From Glycine soja (Eukaryota; Streptophyta; Magnoliopsida; Fabales; Fabaceae), in NCBI RefSeq assembly GCF_004193775.1, contig NC_041019.1, forward strand, positions 32,243,280 through 32,307,279: a DNA stretch of 64,000 nucleotides. The letters are read 5' to 3'. The position numbers and the translations under genes are program-made. Numbering within the stretch: position 1 is the stretch's first letter; each line of letters begins with the position of its first letter. Shown here one piece after another: positions 47,651-58,717 of this stretch. Below the pieces are notes generated by a model. That model was not told where the DNA came from, did not search any database, and was given only the letters and a program-made list of their open reading frames with translations.

Positions 47651-50347
47651 CGACATCCACACCTTAAAAGAATTTAAGGTCCTCTGCCCTTAAATGCTTA
47701 ACCGAGACTTGCACTCCCGGTTAAGGGACCAGTAGTTTCCTTTTAACGGTTCTTGGGCCACCCCCTGATATTGGAGGAGGGCCAACTGTGCGAGCACAAC
47801 CAGAGAGGGAGGCTATCACACAGCTACTATGCATACTGGGGCAAGATTTCACCCGTGCCGCTGCAAAGAGAAGAGTGCGGACCATGCGCACCAACATGAC
47901 CACTCTTACACAGATATAGATGACATTGCTACTTAGCAACATTCTGCCCAGCGACCGCAATGCCAATCTCCCCCTGTGTAACATCCTGGAAATTACTACC
48001 CAGAATTTTTGGAAACGATGTATTTTGAATGATTATATATAAGTATTATTCAGTGTCTATGCCTATATGTTCTTGGTAGAAGTAGGAATAGTGGGGGCAA
48101 GATATGCGGGTTAGGCTAATTAAGGAGGAGAAATCCATAACTGGGAGGTTATGGGTTAATTCCTAATTAATTAGTTTAAAAATCATCGTTTTGCGTGCGA
48201 CTTAAAATTTAACGAAACCAACCTCTAAACCACGCTCGGGGTTTCATTCTGAGCGTTTTGATATATATATTGCTTGCTTTCGAAAACTGGCCCCGGCGGA
48301 CGCAGAGAAACGCGAGAAACTGGAATCAGAGAAACGACACACAAACCGAGGCAGGATTTCTAGCGTTTCAAAGGTCAGATTTTCCTCACTTTTGTGACTG
48401 AGTATGGGTCACAGTCAAAAAGAGAAAGTGGGCCCTTTTTGCTCCAATCAAATAGGGACATGTGGCAGAGCTTGAATAAAATAATGGAAAAAAGGGAAAA
48501 CCCTTTTTATTTTTAAAACCAAAAAGCTTTTCTCTCTCCTCACTCAGCCAAAGCAGAAATTCAGAAGCCTTTTCTCTCCCTCTCTCACGTAGCTTTCTTC
48601 TTCTTCATTCTCCATTGAAGCTTCAAGCAAAGCTTCAACCTTTGGCCACCATTTCTGCCCCAAATCGTGAAAGGAGAGCATTTTTGGAGTCGTGAAGTGC
48701 GTGGCTACGAGTGGGACTTCGAAATTTCAGGTTTGGGTGGACTTCTTTCCCTCTTGATTTTCGTGGGTATGGGGTTTTGGGAGATATGAGGGGTAGTTTT
48801 GTTAGTTTTCTGTTGTGTGATGATTATTTGTGAAGACATTTGTTGAAAGCTTGTCGAAATTGCCATGTTTGGGTGAGTTAGACATACCCATTCTGTTTTA
48901 GGGTTTTTGTGATGATGTTTGTGATGTTTATATGCTGAAATTGCTGATGGAAATCTGTTAGAGATGAAGGGTAGAACTAACCCAAGGTTAGAAAGTGAGA
49001 ATGTGATGTTATGAGTGGAAAAAGAGTGAGACTTTGAGAGTTGGAAGGCTAAGTCTGAATTTTGTGGTAAATGGAGGTTAGAGTGAGTTAATACTAGCTT
49101 GAAATGTCATTTAGAACATGTGAGAAAGGTTAGGCTGAGCTAGAGAGAAAAACAAATGACCAAAGTGAACAAAGAGCCATTGCTAGGGCAAATTTGGGTG
49201 TTGAAGAGTCAAATTTTGATTCGGTGAGATTTTAGGTGTAAATCCAGTTTGAACAAGTCTAAATGGATGTTATGGACTGGTGTGAGGTGAGAGTTTGCCT
49301 CAAATTTACCTCATTCTAAATTTCACTTTTCAAACCTAGAAAACCCATTGAATTAAGGGGTTTTGGACACCTAGATTTTTTGTTGCTGTGGTTTGAAGCT
49401 TGACCTTGGTTTAGACATGATTGATACATGATTTGGGACTTGTAGGATTTGATTTGGGCAAGATTGGATGAGGGGAAGTGTGGTTTTCGAAATCTGCATT
49501 TTGTACAGATTTTTGCTGTGAAATTGTGCAGCAGGATTTTGCACAAGTGCAGAAAAATACTAGGCATTTGCTGGTTGTGGAAAGAGCAGTGCAGAATGAG
49601 TTCTGGATGTTTGCTAGTAGATCCCAACGGTCAAAATGTAGGCTTATGCACTAGAGACTTCCAGTAAAATTTTGGAGTCGATCCAACGGTTAACGAATTG
49701 GATTGAAGGAATTGTTACTGTGGTCTTTAAGTGAGAAAAGCTGTGATTTTGGTTGATGTGTTGAGCAGAGTTCTCTGCCTTTGCTCTGTTTTGCTTGGCT
49801 GTGATAGCTTGTGCTGTTTGAATGTTGTTTTGCTTGGATGTTGTGGAAGCTTGGGAGGATTGATGGGGACCCGGTGTTGAGAGAAACGAGGATATGGGCT
49901 ACGTGGGAGTACGTGAGCTCAGTTGGAGGTGGGCAACAGGGGATGGTGGGTTTATGCGCGCATTGTGGATGTGGAAAACTTGTTGTGCACCATCGCCCGA
50001 CCGCCACCTAGTACCACATGTGATGGGGACCCCATAATCCTACAAGCTTGAGATGAGGAAGTGTTGAAGGGTGAAACTTCCTGCTTTTATTGTTGACCAC
50101 AGAGTGGTACCTGGAGATATGTCGCGGGGGTCAGGAGACCTTGGGGACGTCAGGTGGGGTGCTATTGCCCAAAACCAAGCTTGACCAATCCCGACCCAAC
50201 CCGGGCATAGTCGGTCAGTGAGAACCTGTGATGTACCTAAGCAGGCGAGCTCCTGGCAGTCAACAGATAAAAGGAACAAAGACCACAAAGCAAGGAGGCT
50301 TGTGGTGGCTGGCCAGCTATGAACTTTGATTGATATGTGGGTTATGG

Positions 50348-50752
50348 CCTCTGGTAATCGATTACCAAGGGTGGGTAATCGATTACAAGGCTTAAAATTG
50401 AAGACAGGAGGCTAAGATGGTCTCTGGTAATCGATTACCACGGGGTGTAATCGATTACCAGGCTTGAAAACGAGGTCAGGAAGCTAAGGAAGCCTCTGGT
50501 AATCGATTACCAAGGGGTGTAATCGATTACCAGGCTTAAAAAGGGAACTGGGAGATGGTGGAAGCCTCTGGTAATCGATTACCAGCCTGTGTAATCGATT
50601 ACACAGAGGAATGGGTCACTGGTAATCGATTACCAGGCATGTGTAATCGATTACACAGTGCATTATTGCATATTTCATGTCCTGAGGCTGTGTAATTCAA
50701 GTTTAGCCTCTGGTAATCGATTACCAAGGCTGTGTAATCGATTACCAGAGAT
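50348..50752 (+). repeat. Array of ATCGAT-centred palindromes in F2
   Basis: Twelve GTAATCGATTAC cores in pairs, such as CTGGTAATCGATTACCAG and GTGTAATCGATTACAC. This is the counterpart of 27020-27425 in F1. Confidence 0.9.
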
Positions 50753-50871
50753 GAAAAGCCTTAAAATACCCCTTTTAATTGCATGTAGTGGTTATGAGAT
50801 GCATTGTGTGGCGGCATAGCTAGATTCTTGTGAAAGAGTCTACCCCTTTCTTTTCTTTCTTGTAGATCGTG

Positions 50872-51075
50872 ATGGCGGCGCAGCTAATCCGTGATCGAGT
50901 AGAGATGGAGTGCTTAGAGGGAGCTTGGGAGACCCTCAAAGGCAACACGAGGTGCCGATTTCGGGGCACCATTCGATTCACGGCTACTTCTTTGGTGCAT
51001 CCAGATGAACCTGCACGGACGCTTCAGCGCACGGTGGAGTGGACAACTCCTTGGATTAGTTTTGTGTATTTTTGA
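50872..51075 (+). CDS. Small ORF in F2 (MAAQLIRDRVEMECLEGAW...)
   Basis: 68 codons from ATG 50872. The first 55 residues match the F1 ORF. A deletion then removes the acidic C-terminal half seen in F1, and the frame ends WISFVYF. The ATG lies seven bases after TTTCTTTCTTGTAG (50852-50865), a good splice-acceptor context. No known domain. Whether it is translated is unknown. Confidence 0.45.
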   Translation: MAAQLIRDRVEMECLEGAWETLKGNTRCRFRGTIRFTATSLVHPDEPARTLQRTVEWTTPWISFVYF

Positions 51076-51658
51076 GGGTGGGTGTATTTAGGACTGACTG
51101 TTAGGTTTACTCTTTTGTTTTGTATGGGTAGACCTGATGTATAGGAATTTGATGATTGTATACTTGTGGCTGAAGCCACCACTATGGACACCTTTGCTCT
51201 GGATGACACTATATATTTTGTAAAACTCCCATATTTTGGACAGCTTTAAATGATGAATGCATTTATGATCGATCTTGTTATCTGAAAAGAAATCATTAGC
51301 AACTTTATTTGTAAAAGAGTTTATCGACTGTATTTTACCCTTTTTTTTCACGTGACGACCTAAAGTAATGGCTGGTATATTCTTCCTTTTGAAACAGCAA
51401 AATAATTTAGAGAATTATGAGCAGTAAGAAAGAAATGACTCCGAATAGAGTTGTGAACTGGCCATTCAGGACTCTGTAGTGAGGATTTTCCTTCGAAACC
51501 TTGTTTTGGTGAAAAGAGAAAGAAATGAAAAAGAAAAAGAAGAAAAAAAAAATTTTACCATGGTTTTTGTTAATTAAATCATTACTATTAAACCAGTCAT
51601 TATTTTGGGGACGCCACACCCTGCGGAAGTATCAGTTGGTCTGTGCCGTCCCGACATG

Positions 51659-52030
51659 GGTAAGTATGCATATGGTTCAACTGATTTCTGATACCATTTA
51701 TTTGTTTGCAGGGATCGCACCCACAAAGACACCCAGTGAACCTGAAGAAGTCCAACAGGGCCCTGGGGTTTCCAGCTCTGGTTACGGGCCTCTATCAGTC
51801 CTACAGGGTGCCCGTACCCCCCCGGCAAGGTCACGTCATCATAGGTAAGTATGCACATCGCTCAACTGATTTCTGATTTCATCTATTGTTTGCAGGGATC
51901 GCGACTGCAAGACACCTAGTGGACCCGAAGAAGTCCAACAGGGTCTTGGAATTGTCAAGCTCTAATTACGGGTCTCTGTCAGTTCTACGGAGTACCTGTC
52001 ACCTCCAGCAAGGGCATCAGGCCCCCTACT
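51659..52030 (+). repeat. 185-bp tandem duplication in the extra ORF
   Basis: GGTAAGTATGCA at 51659 and 51844 starts two diverged copies. Both contain CTGATTTCTGAT, TTTGCAGGGATCGC and GAAGAAGTCCAACAGGG. Confidence 0.85.
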
Positions 52031-52147
52031 AATCGAGTTTTCATCAAGAAGTACTGCGCCCAGACAGGCGCAGGGTGAAACACCACAGCAGCATTGGGAT
52101 GGTCGGCAGCGGGAAATAGACGCACCGCCACCACCTTTAGAGTTCAC

Positions 52148-52429
52148 CTCTGCTCATCCACAAAAAAGTTAGAGCGTTGCCTACGACACATGGCCGACCC
52201 ATAGGCGACCAAGTCCAAAGCCAAAGGTAAGCAAAGTACTAGGTCAGTGACCGACAAGTCATAAGGTGTCCAGCTAAAGACGTTAAAGAAGCGCTACTAG
52301 GAGGAAACCTAGTACCTTTTGAATCTATGCTTGTTATTTGATCACTTTTTATAGTAGGACGCACCTAGTTGCTCATGATCCTAAGAATTTAAATAAAATG
52401 AGCACAAGCTCGAAAGGTAGTCATACCTC
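52148..52429 (+). other. Spacer after the extra ORF
   Basis: About 280 bp with no ORF or repeat seen. Confidence 0.4.
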
Positions 52430-52745
52430 ACAAAATATATGTATGCGTGTTTAGGTAGTGAAAAATACCTTAGATATGCATGTATGTAATTTAGGTAGCA
52501 AACAACTACCTCACAAAATGTATATATGTATGTTTAGGTAGAAAGATACCTTAGATATGCATGTATGTAAACAAAAACACACTTCACAAAATATATATAT
52601 GTATGTTTAGGTAGAAAGATACCTTGGATATGCATGTATACAGCAAAAATACCTTACAAAATATATATTTGTATGTTTAGGTAGAGAGATACCTTAGATG
52701 TGCGTGTATATAGCAAAAATACCTCACAAAAATATGCACATGTTT
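52430..52745 (+). repeat. Tandem GTAGGTAGCAAAATACC repeat
   Basis: About four to five diverged units of 60-90 bp with TATGTATGTTTAGGTAG, AAAGATACCTTAGATATGC and ACCTCACAAAATATAT. The same repeat occurs inverted at 63400-63960 in D3. Confidence 0.85.
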
Positions 52746-54516
52746 AGGTAGCAAAATACCTCATGAAAAAAAAAGAGAAGAAAAAAAAAACAAACAAGAA
52801 AAAGAAATAAACAAATGATAAAAAAGGAAAAGAAAAATAAGTTGTCAAGCTGAAAAACCAACATGCTTTTGAAAAGAGATGACTTCCAACTTTTCTTTGG
52901 AAAAATTCACTGATCATAACTAGTTTTTGAAAAAATGTGTATACACCTGAAGGGTGAATGCTGTGAAGATTTTCCCAGACGCCCGAAATGGACTCGGATG
53001 AATGCACAAATTGATAAAAAAACATATTTTGGAAACATTGGGTTGATTTAAAATAGAGGAAATGAATCCTGAGCCCTAGCATCACATGACCATAAAAATT
53101 TGACACTTGAGTGTCCGCATAGGTGCATGCACGACCAGTTTTGCATAAAGTTTCCAAATCATCATTTTTGCATTTTGTGTCATGGAAATAATGTGGGGCA
53201 TCCCTTTTATCCTTGAGCCAAACCAAACCCCGACATGTATCATGTCTAGCCATTCTACAAACCTTGAGCCAAAATCCTGACTCACCATAATCCTTACCCT
53301 CGGAAGCAAAAAGAAAAGAAGGAAAATTTCCAATCAAAGAGAAAGCAAAAAAAGAAAAGAAAGGAAATTCCCAATCAAAGAGTGGGAGAAAGCAAAAAGG
53401 AAAGAAAGAAAATTCCCAATCAAAGAATGGGAGAAAGAAAAAAGAGAAGAAGAAGGAAAGAAAGCCCCTGATCGGGGATCGAAGGAAAAACAGAAGAAAT
53501 ATGCAGAGAGGTCTTTGGACCGGACAATATCTGGACAATACAGAATTGTCACCAAATGAACGAAAAAAGAAGGAAAGGGAACCACGACCTAAAATAGTCT
53601 TCTCCCTTTGATTACCAACCAAAATCCCGTGCGCTAGCGACTTTTTTTTTCTCGCCCCGCACTAAACAAAAACAGAAAAAGAAAAAAGCCAGAAAAATCA
53701 AAAGCCAAAAACACACAAAAGCCGAAAGAAGAAACCACCAAAAGAACCCATTCCCAAGGGAAGCCCTATTGATCCATGATCACGCGTGTAATTTTTGATT
53801 TGATAGGAAATAATTTGCAAAGTCAAGTCATGACATATCTATGGTTCGGAATTAGGATGAAACACTTACCTGTGCGAGATTGATACACTTTGAGTGGATT
53901 TCTTCTATTTTTGTCGAACCCAGTGTTTCCTCTAAATGATCATTTAGAAACGAAATGCTAACATCCAAAATCTCATTTATGGTTATGGGAGATTTCATCA
54001 GTAGACTCTCCTTCCCCGGTAGACGCATTGTTTTTCACTCAAAAAAGCATATGCTGCTCTAAATCAGTTGGAATATTTGTCTCCTTGCTAAAGCATGTTT
54101 GCATTTTAGTGGAGAAAACACCGAGACTTTTTCAAATCTCACAAGTTATCCAGAACTACGTAGGTCTGAGTTCCTCATTGGAGGATACGTAGGAGCAAGA
54201 GCCTCGCTTTTGTCGACCACACCGCCTTTTGTTGCCATGACTCAAGAGCTGGTAGCCCGCGGAGACACCTTACGGTTATCCGCACCTCGTCATTCAGTGA
54301 CCCCAAGTGTGATTCACGAGCAGAGACCAATATGGTCATCTGCGCCCTTTCCGGAGATGTCAGCATTTTCCGATGGAGACTTTTCAAGTCTCACAAGTTA
54401 TCAAGAACTACGTAGGTCTGAATTCCTCATTGGAGGATACGTAGGAGCAAGAGCCTTGCTTTTGTCGGCCGCCCCATAATCTTTGTCATACTGACCCTGA
54501 GGTCATGTGACATGCA
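52746..54516 (+). other. 3' region of element D
   Basis: A-rich tract with three or four CCAATCAAAGA/GGAAATT units (53320-53470). It has an antisense open frame of 292 codons (53622-52744, minus) that is Phe-rich, and two CTACGTA hairpins (54153 and 54406). No sense coding. Confidence 0.6.
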
Positions 54517-55600
54517 CCCTTGTATCATCCAGAGGCGGCGGGCCCGATGATACGCGGAGATACCTTACGGTTATCCGCACCCTTTTGTCATCCAGAGGCG
54601 GCGGGCCCGATGACAAGCAGAGACCAAGTTTGGTCATTCTGCACCCTTGTATCATCCAGAGGCGGCGGGCCCGATGATACGCGGAGATACCTTACGGTTA
54701 TCCGCACCCTTTTGTCATCCAGAGGCGGCGGGCTCGATGACAAGCAGAGACCAAATTTGGTCATTCTGCACCCTTGTATCATCCAGAGGCGGCGGGCCCG
54801 ATGATACGCGGAGATACCTTACGGTTATCCGCACCCTTTTGTCATCCAGAGGCGGCGGGCCCGATGACAAGCAGAGACCAAATTTGGTCATTCTGCACCC
54901 TTGTATCATCCAGAGGCGGCGGGCCCGATGATACGCGGAGATACCTTACGGTTATCCGCACCCTTTTGTCATCCAGAGGCGGCGGGCCCGATGACAAGCA
55001 GAGACCAAGTTTGGTCATTCTGCACCCTTGTATCATCCAGAGGCGGCGGGCCCGATGATACGCGGAGATACCTTACGGTTATCCGCACCCTTTTGTCATC
55101 CAGAGGCGGCGGGCCCGATGACAAGCAGAGACCAAATTTGGTCATTCTGCACCCTTGTATCATCCAGAGGCGGCGGGCCCGATGATACGCGGAGATACCT
55201 TACGGTTATCCGCACCCTTTTGTCATCCAGAGGCGGCGGGCCCGATGACAAGCAGAGACCAAGTTTGGTCATTCTGCACCCTTGTATCATCCAGAGGCGG
55301 CGGGCCCGATGACAAGCAGAGACCAAATTTGGTCATTCTGCACCCTTGTATCATCCAGAGGCGGCGGGCCCGATGATACGCGGAGATACCTTACGGTTAT
55401 CCGCACCCTTTTGTCATCCAGAGGCGGCGGGCCCGATGACAAGCAGAGACCAAGTTTGGTCATTCTGCACCCTTGTATCATCCAGAGGCGGCGGGCCCGA
55501 TGATACGCGGAGATACCTTACGGTTATCCGCACCCTTTTGTCATCCAGAGGCGGCGGGCCCGATGATACGCGGAAATACCCGAGTGGTTATCCGTATAAA
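54517..55600 (+). repeat. 127-bp higher-order hairpin satellite
   Basis: Monomer a (about 63 bp) has TATCATC...GATGATA, then GCGGAGATACC...GGTTATCCGC. Monomer b (about 64 bp) has TGTCATC...GATGACA, then GCAGAGACCAA...TTGGTCATTCTGC. They alternate as a 127-bp dimer, with starts at 54520, 54647, 54774, 54901, 55028 and 55155. One b follows another near 55250-55340, where an a is missing. Loops and spacers (CAGAGGCGGCGGGCCC) are constant. Confidence 0.95.
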
Positions 55601-56165
55601 CATTCTTTTGCTATCTGTAAGACAGGACGCTTGATAGCATGCAGAGGCTGACATAGTCTTCTGCACCTTTTGTTCCTCCGGGAACAACAAGTCATTTACA
55701 TGCGGAAATTTCATGGTCACCCGCGACTCTCGTCAACCGAGAGGAGCGAAATTAGTGTCATACACTAATTTTCGTCCGGGTACCTTTGCTTGATGACATG
55801 CGACCTTTCTTTGGTCCTTGTGAGGTGCTTGGCACCCATCGTTAGGCAATTTGTGAAAATCCGGGAACAACAAGTCATTTGCATGTGGAGATTTTATGGT
55901 CACCCGCGACTCTCGTCAACCGAGAGGAGCGAAATTAGTGTCATACACTAATTTTCGTCCGGGGACCTTTGCTTGATGACATGCGACCTTTCTTTGGTCC
56001 TTGTGAGGTGCTTGGCACCCATCATTAGGCAATTTGTGAAATTCCGGGAGCAACAAGTCATTTGCATGTGGAGATTTTATGGTCACCCGCGACTCTCGTC
56101 AAATCAAGAGGAACGAAATTAGTGTCTTATCTTTACTTTCCTTTTATCTCCAATAAAAGACAAGT
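55601..56165 (+). repeat. Pre-LTR region with duplicated LTR start
   Basis: After further hairpins (TGCTATC...GATAGCA, 55608-55640), two copies of the first about 95 bp of the LTR (TGTCATACACTAATTTTCG, about 55757 and 55939) precede the true LTR at 56179. Each is followed by a CTCTCGTCAACCGAGAG hairpin block. Confidence 0.85.
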
Positions 56166-56174
56166 AAAGAGGGG
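56166..56174 (+). other. Polypurine tract of element D
   Basis: AAAGAGGGG, then CAAC, then LTR start TGTCATACCC. D3 has AGAGGGGCAAC at the same place. Confidence 0.75.
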
Positions 56175-56178
56175 CAAC

Positions 56179-58127
56179 TGTCATACCCTAATTTCGTCCA
56201 GGGACCTTTGCTTGATGACATGCGACCTTTCTTTGGTCCTTGTGAGGTGCTTGGTACCCATCATTAGGCAATTTGTGAAATTCCAGGACATGCCGAAAAA
56301 CCAAAAAAATATTGATGCACAATTCGTAAGTTTCCGTGACACACCGGAAATCAAATGGAAGCATCGTTGCATAATTAAGTGAGGTTCCGTAACATTCCGT
56401 AAGTCAAAAAGGGGATGATTATGTAATCCGCAAGGTTCCGTAACATTACGGAAAGAAAACGAGTATCGTTACAAAATTCGTAAGTTTCCGTAAATTTACG
56501 AAAAAAGAATCACCAAAAAAAGCAGAGGGGGGTGTACTTAGTAAAAATGGGGGTGCAAATAGCACCCAGGCCCACTTGGGCCCTCCAGAATATTCCTCCA
56601 GAAGGCTGTTGCTTCTGGAGGAAGCAACCTGGCTCGCCTGGGCGAGCTGAGCTCGCCTGGGCGAGCTGGGCGGCAACCACCTCCCCTATTTTGCTATAAA
56701 TAGGGGAGGAAGTGAAGAAGAAAAGGGTCCAGCCCCTTTGGCACTTCTCTCTCTTTCGAATTTGCTTGGAAAAATCGTTTCCGTGAAGAAAATCTAAGCC
56801 GAGGCGCTTCCGAAACGTTTCCGTAACGTTTTTCGTGAGGAATTTCGCAAAGGTTTCAACCGTTCTTCGACGTTCTTCATCCGTTCTTCATCGTTCTTCG
56901 ATCTTCAACGGGTAAGTACCTCGAACCAAGCTTTTCGATTCATTCTATGTACCCGTAGTGGTCCACATTGTGTTTCGTGCATTTTTATTCTCGTTTTGTT
57001 TACTTTTTATACCCCCTCTTGACGTGCTTAAGCCATTTTACTTAAGTCATTTCTCGCTTAACTTAAAAATAAAATAAATTTCCACCGAACGTTTGAATTG
57101 TATTATCCGTTAACTTCGGTTAAAATAAATTCCGACCGTTCGATCGTGCCGTAACCACATTGGAAATCAAAAAAGAGGTAAAAAAATAATATAATAATAA
57201 AAAAAAACATCTTTTAGTAAAATAAAGCGGAAAATCAATCGGACGTTTTCTCTTTGGGATTTCTCATTCTTAATCGAATTGATTAATAACTAAAGTGAAA
57301 CTAAGGCTAAAATCAACTCGCCTAGTCAAGCTCGTCCACAAAAATAGGCTTTTTAAGTTTGTCATTTCAATTTCTCACTAAGTAAAATGGATCATTTTTT
57401 AAGGTCCAATGCCTTAAGATGATCACCTCTTAAGCAAAAAGAGAATCACTTGATAAGAAAGAACTATGTAGGTCTGAGTTCCTCATTGAGGATACGTAGG
57501 AGCAAAAGCCCCGCTTTTGTCGACCACCCCAAGAGATCGTTAATGGTCCAAATGCCTTAACGTTTCTCTCCTTTCAAAAACAAGAGATCGTTAATGGTCC
57601 AACGCCTTAACGTTTCTCCCCTTTCAAAATCAAAAGACCATTTAATGGTTCAACACCTTAAATGACCTTTTGTTCAATAAAAACATATTTTGCAAAAAAA
57701 AAACAAAAACAACTTAACCAAACACTTTGTTCCGAAAGAACTACGTAGGTCTGATTTCCTCATCGCAATTGAGGAATACGTAGGAGCAAAGGGAAACACC
57801 CTTGTCGACCACAAAAAAGAAAAAAAATATAAAAAGGGTATAAAGGATATAAGAACATAAAAGGGAACATAAAAATCAAAGTCATGTTTGCACATTCGAT
57901 TAAAGGCTGCCGTCCCTTGGGACGGACGTATGGGGTGCTAATACCTTCCCCGTGCGTAAATACAACTCCCGAACCTTTCACTTAAAAGTTCGTAGATCGC
58001 GTCTTTTCCGGTTTTTCCGACGTTTTCCTCGAATAAACGTTGGTGGCGACTCCGCGCGTATTCCTTTCGTGGAACACGCATCCCGCGAGTCTCGCGTCGC
58101 CCTCCCGCCGAAGGGTAGGTTGCGACA
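56179..58127 (+). repeat. 3' LTR of element D (1949 bp)
   Basis: Nearly identical to 36767-38713. Differences noted include GTCCAGGG for GTCCGGGG, ACTATGTAGG for ACTACGTAGG, and two A-run length changes. Followed by the ACTCT duplication and element G. Confidence 0.95.
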
Positions 58128-58717
58128 ACTCTCATTTTCTCTCTCTTTCAATTCTTTTTTTGTCTTGCTCTCTTTTCTCTCTCAACTTATTTTGATCCTC
58201 ACATACCTCCCTTGGAGATAAAGGTGCAACAGTTGTCTTGCACTCTTTGGGTGTAAAAGTAACAGATTGCCAAGGCCTACCAAGAAGTAAGTGGCAAGCC
58301 TCCATAAGCAGCACATCACACAAAACAACATCTTCATATTTCCCAATGGAAAACCCCACTTAAACTTGCTTGTTCGCAGTCATCTCACCATCTTCACTAA
58401 GCCATGGAAGTTTCTAAGGCCTTGGGTGTGGTTTAGTCTCCAAATTCACTTTTGAAACCAACCCTGCGCTAGACACATTAGTGCAGCTCCCACCATCAAT
58501 AATCAAAGAACATACCTTTCCTTGGATGAGGAACCTTGTGTGAAAAATATTTTCCCTTTGTCTTTCATCCAAGTCCTTTGCTTGGCTGCCCAACAACCTT
58601 CGCACCATGAAAAAATATCCTTCTACTCATTTTTCCTCTTCATGCTCCTCTTCATCACTAGATGGAACAGATTCTGAAGAAGAACATCTCATAATCTCTC
58701 CATCCTCCTTAAGTAAC
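58128..58717 (-). pseudogene. Gypsy element G: end of gag and protease
   Basis: Minus strand: an acidic/Ser gag end (58717-58610), stop, then NIFHTRFLIQGKVCSLIIDGG, here in part, with the retropepsin-like VCSLIIDGGSCTNV (58608-58414), a frameshift, then DVLLMEACHLLLGRPWQ and a charged linker (58359-58132) running into the element D target site. It continues across D at 36766. D3 cuts it on the right at 58718. The gypsy protease acts on the polyprotein; this copy is dead. Confidence 0.88.

Larger units (their letters stand above)
47977..51618 (+). mobile_element. Solo LTR-like element F2 (3642 bp)
   Basis: The 5-bp target duplication CCCTG (47972-47976 and 51619-51623) flanks TGTAACATCC...GGACGCCACA. 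The ends are imperfect 10-bp inverted repeats beginning TG and ending CA. There is no gag, pol, primer site or polypurine tract. The simplest reading is a solo LTR of a long-LTR gypsy family. F1 is a second copy. Contents: a GC-rich promoter-like part, the ATCGAT palindrome array and a small ORF. Confidence 0.85.
47720..52147 (+). pseudogene. Extra ORF of element D, split by F2 and internally duplicated
   Basis: The left part (47720-47976) encodes EREAITQLLCILGQDF and TNMTTLTQI followed by TAG (47917-47919) and LLLSNILPSDRNANLPL, matching residues about 150-210 of the intact ORF at 32565-33815. F2 then interrupts. The right part (51619 onward) resumes with KYQLVCAVPT and VQLISDTIYLFAGIAPT, then frameshifts. 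A 185-bp segment (51659-51843) is repeated from 51844. The N-terminal third is absent. Confidence 0.8.
36767..58127 (+). mobile_element. Full-length Ogre-like (Tat) element D, 21.4 kb, with nested insertion
   Basis: LTRs 36767-38713 and 56179-58127 begin TGTCATACCC and end GTTGCGACA. The target duplication ACTCT is perfect (36762-36766 and 58128-58132). A primer site at 38716 and a polypurine tract before 56179 confirm orientation. By eye the LTRs differ at about seven substitutions and two homopolymer indels, so the insertion is young. Inside: two broken ORFs (39585-41370 and 42504-44231), tandem arrays, a split extra ORF carrying solo LTR F2, and a long 3' region. No RT, RNase H or integrase motif exists between 44232 and 56178, so it is non-autonomous. 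Confidence 0.93.

Noticed and set aside
52744..53622. 292-codon minus-strand ORF, Phe-rich
   Set aside because: It is largely the reverse of A-rich repeats (GGGAATTTCC-type units). Only the short segment shared with D4 and D3 is kept as a finding; the full ORF is not called a gene.
54520..55651. Set of near-identical 73-101 codon ORFs on both strands
   Set aside because: They arise from the 127-bp satellite; period and repetition explain the open frames.
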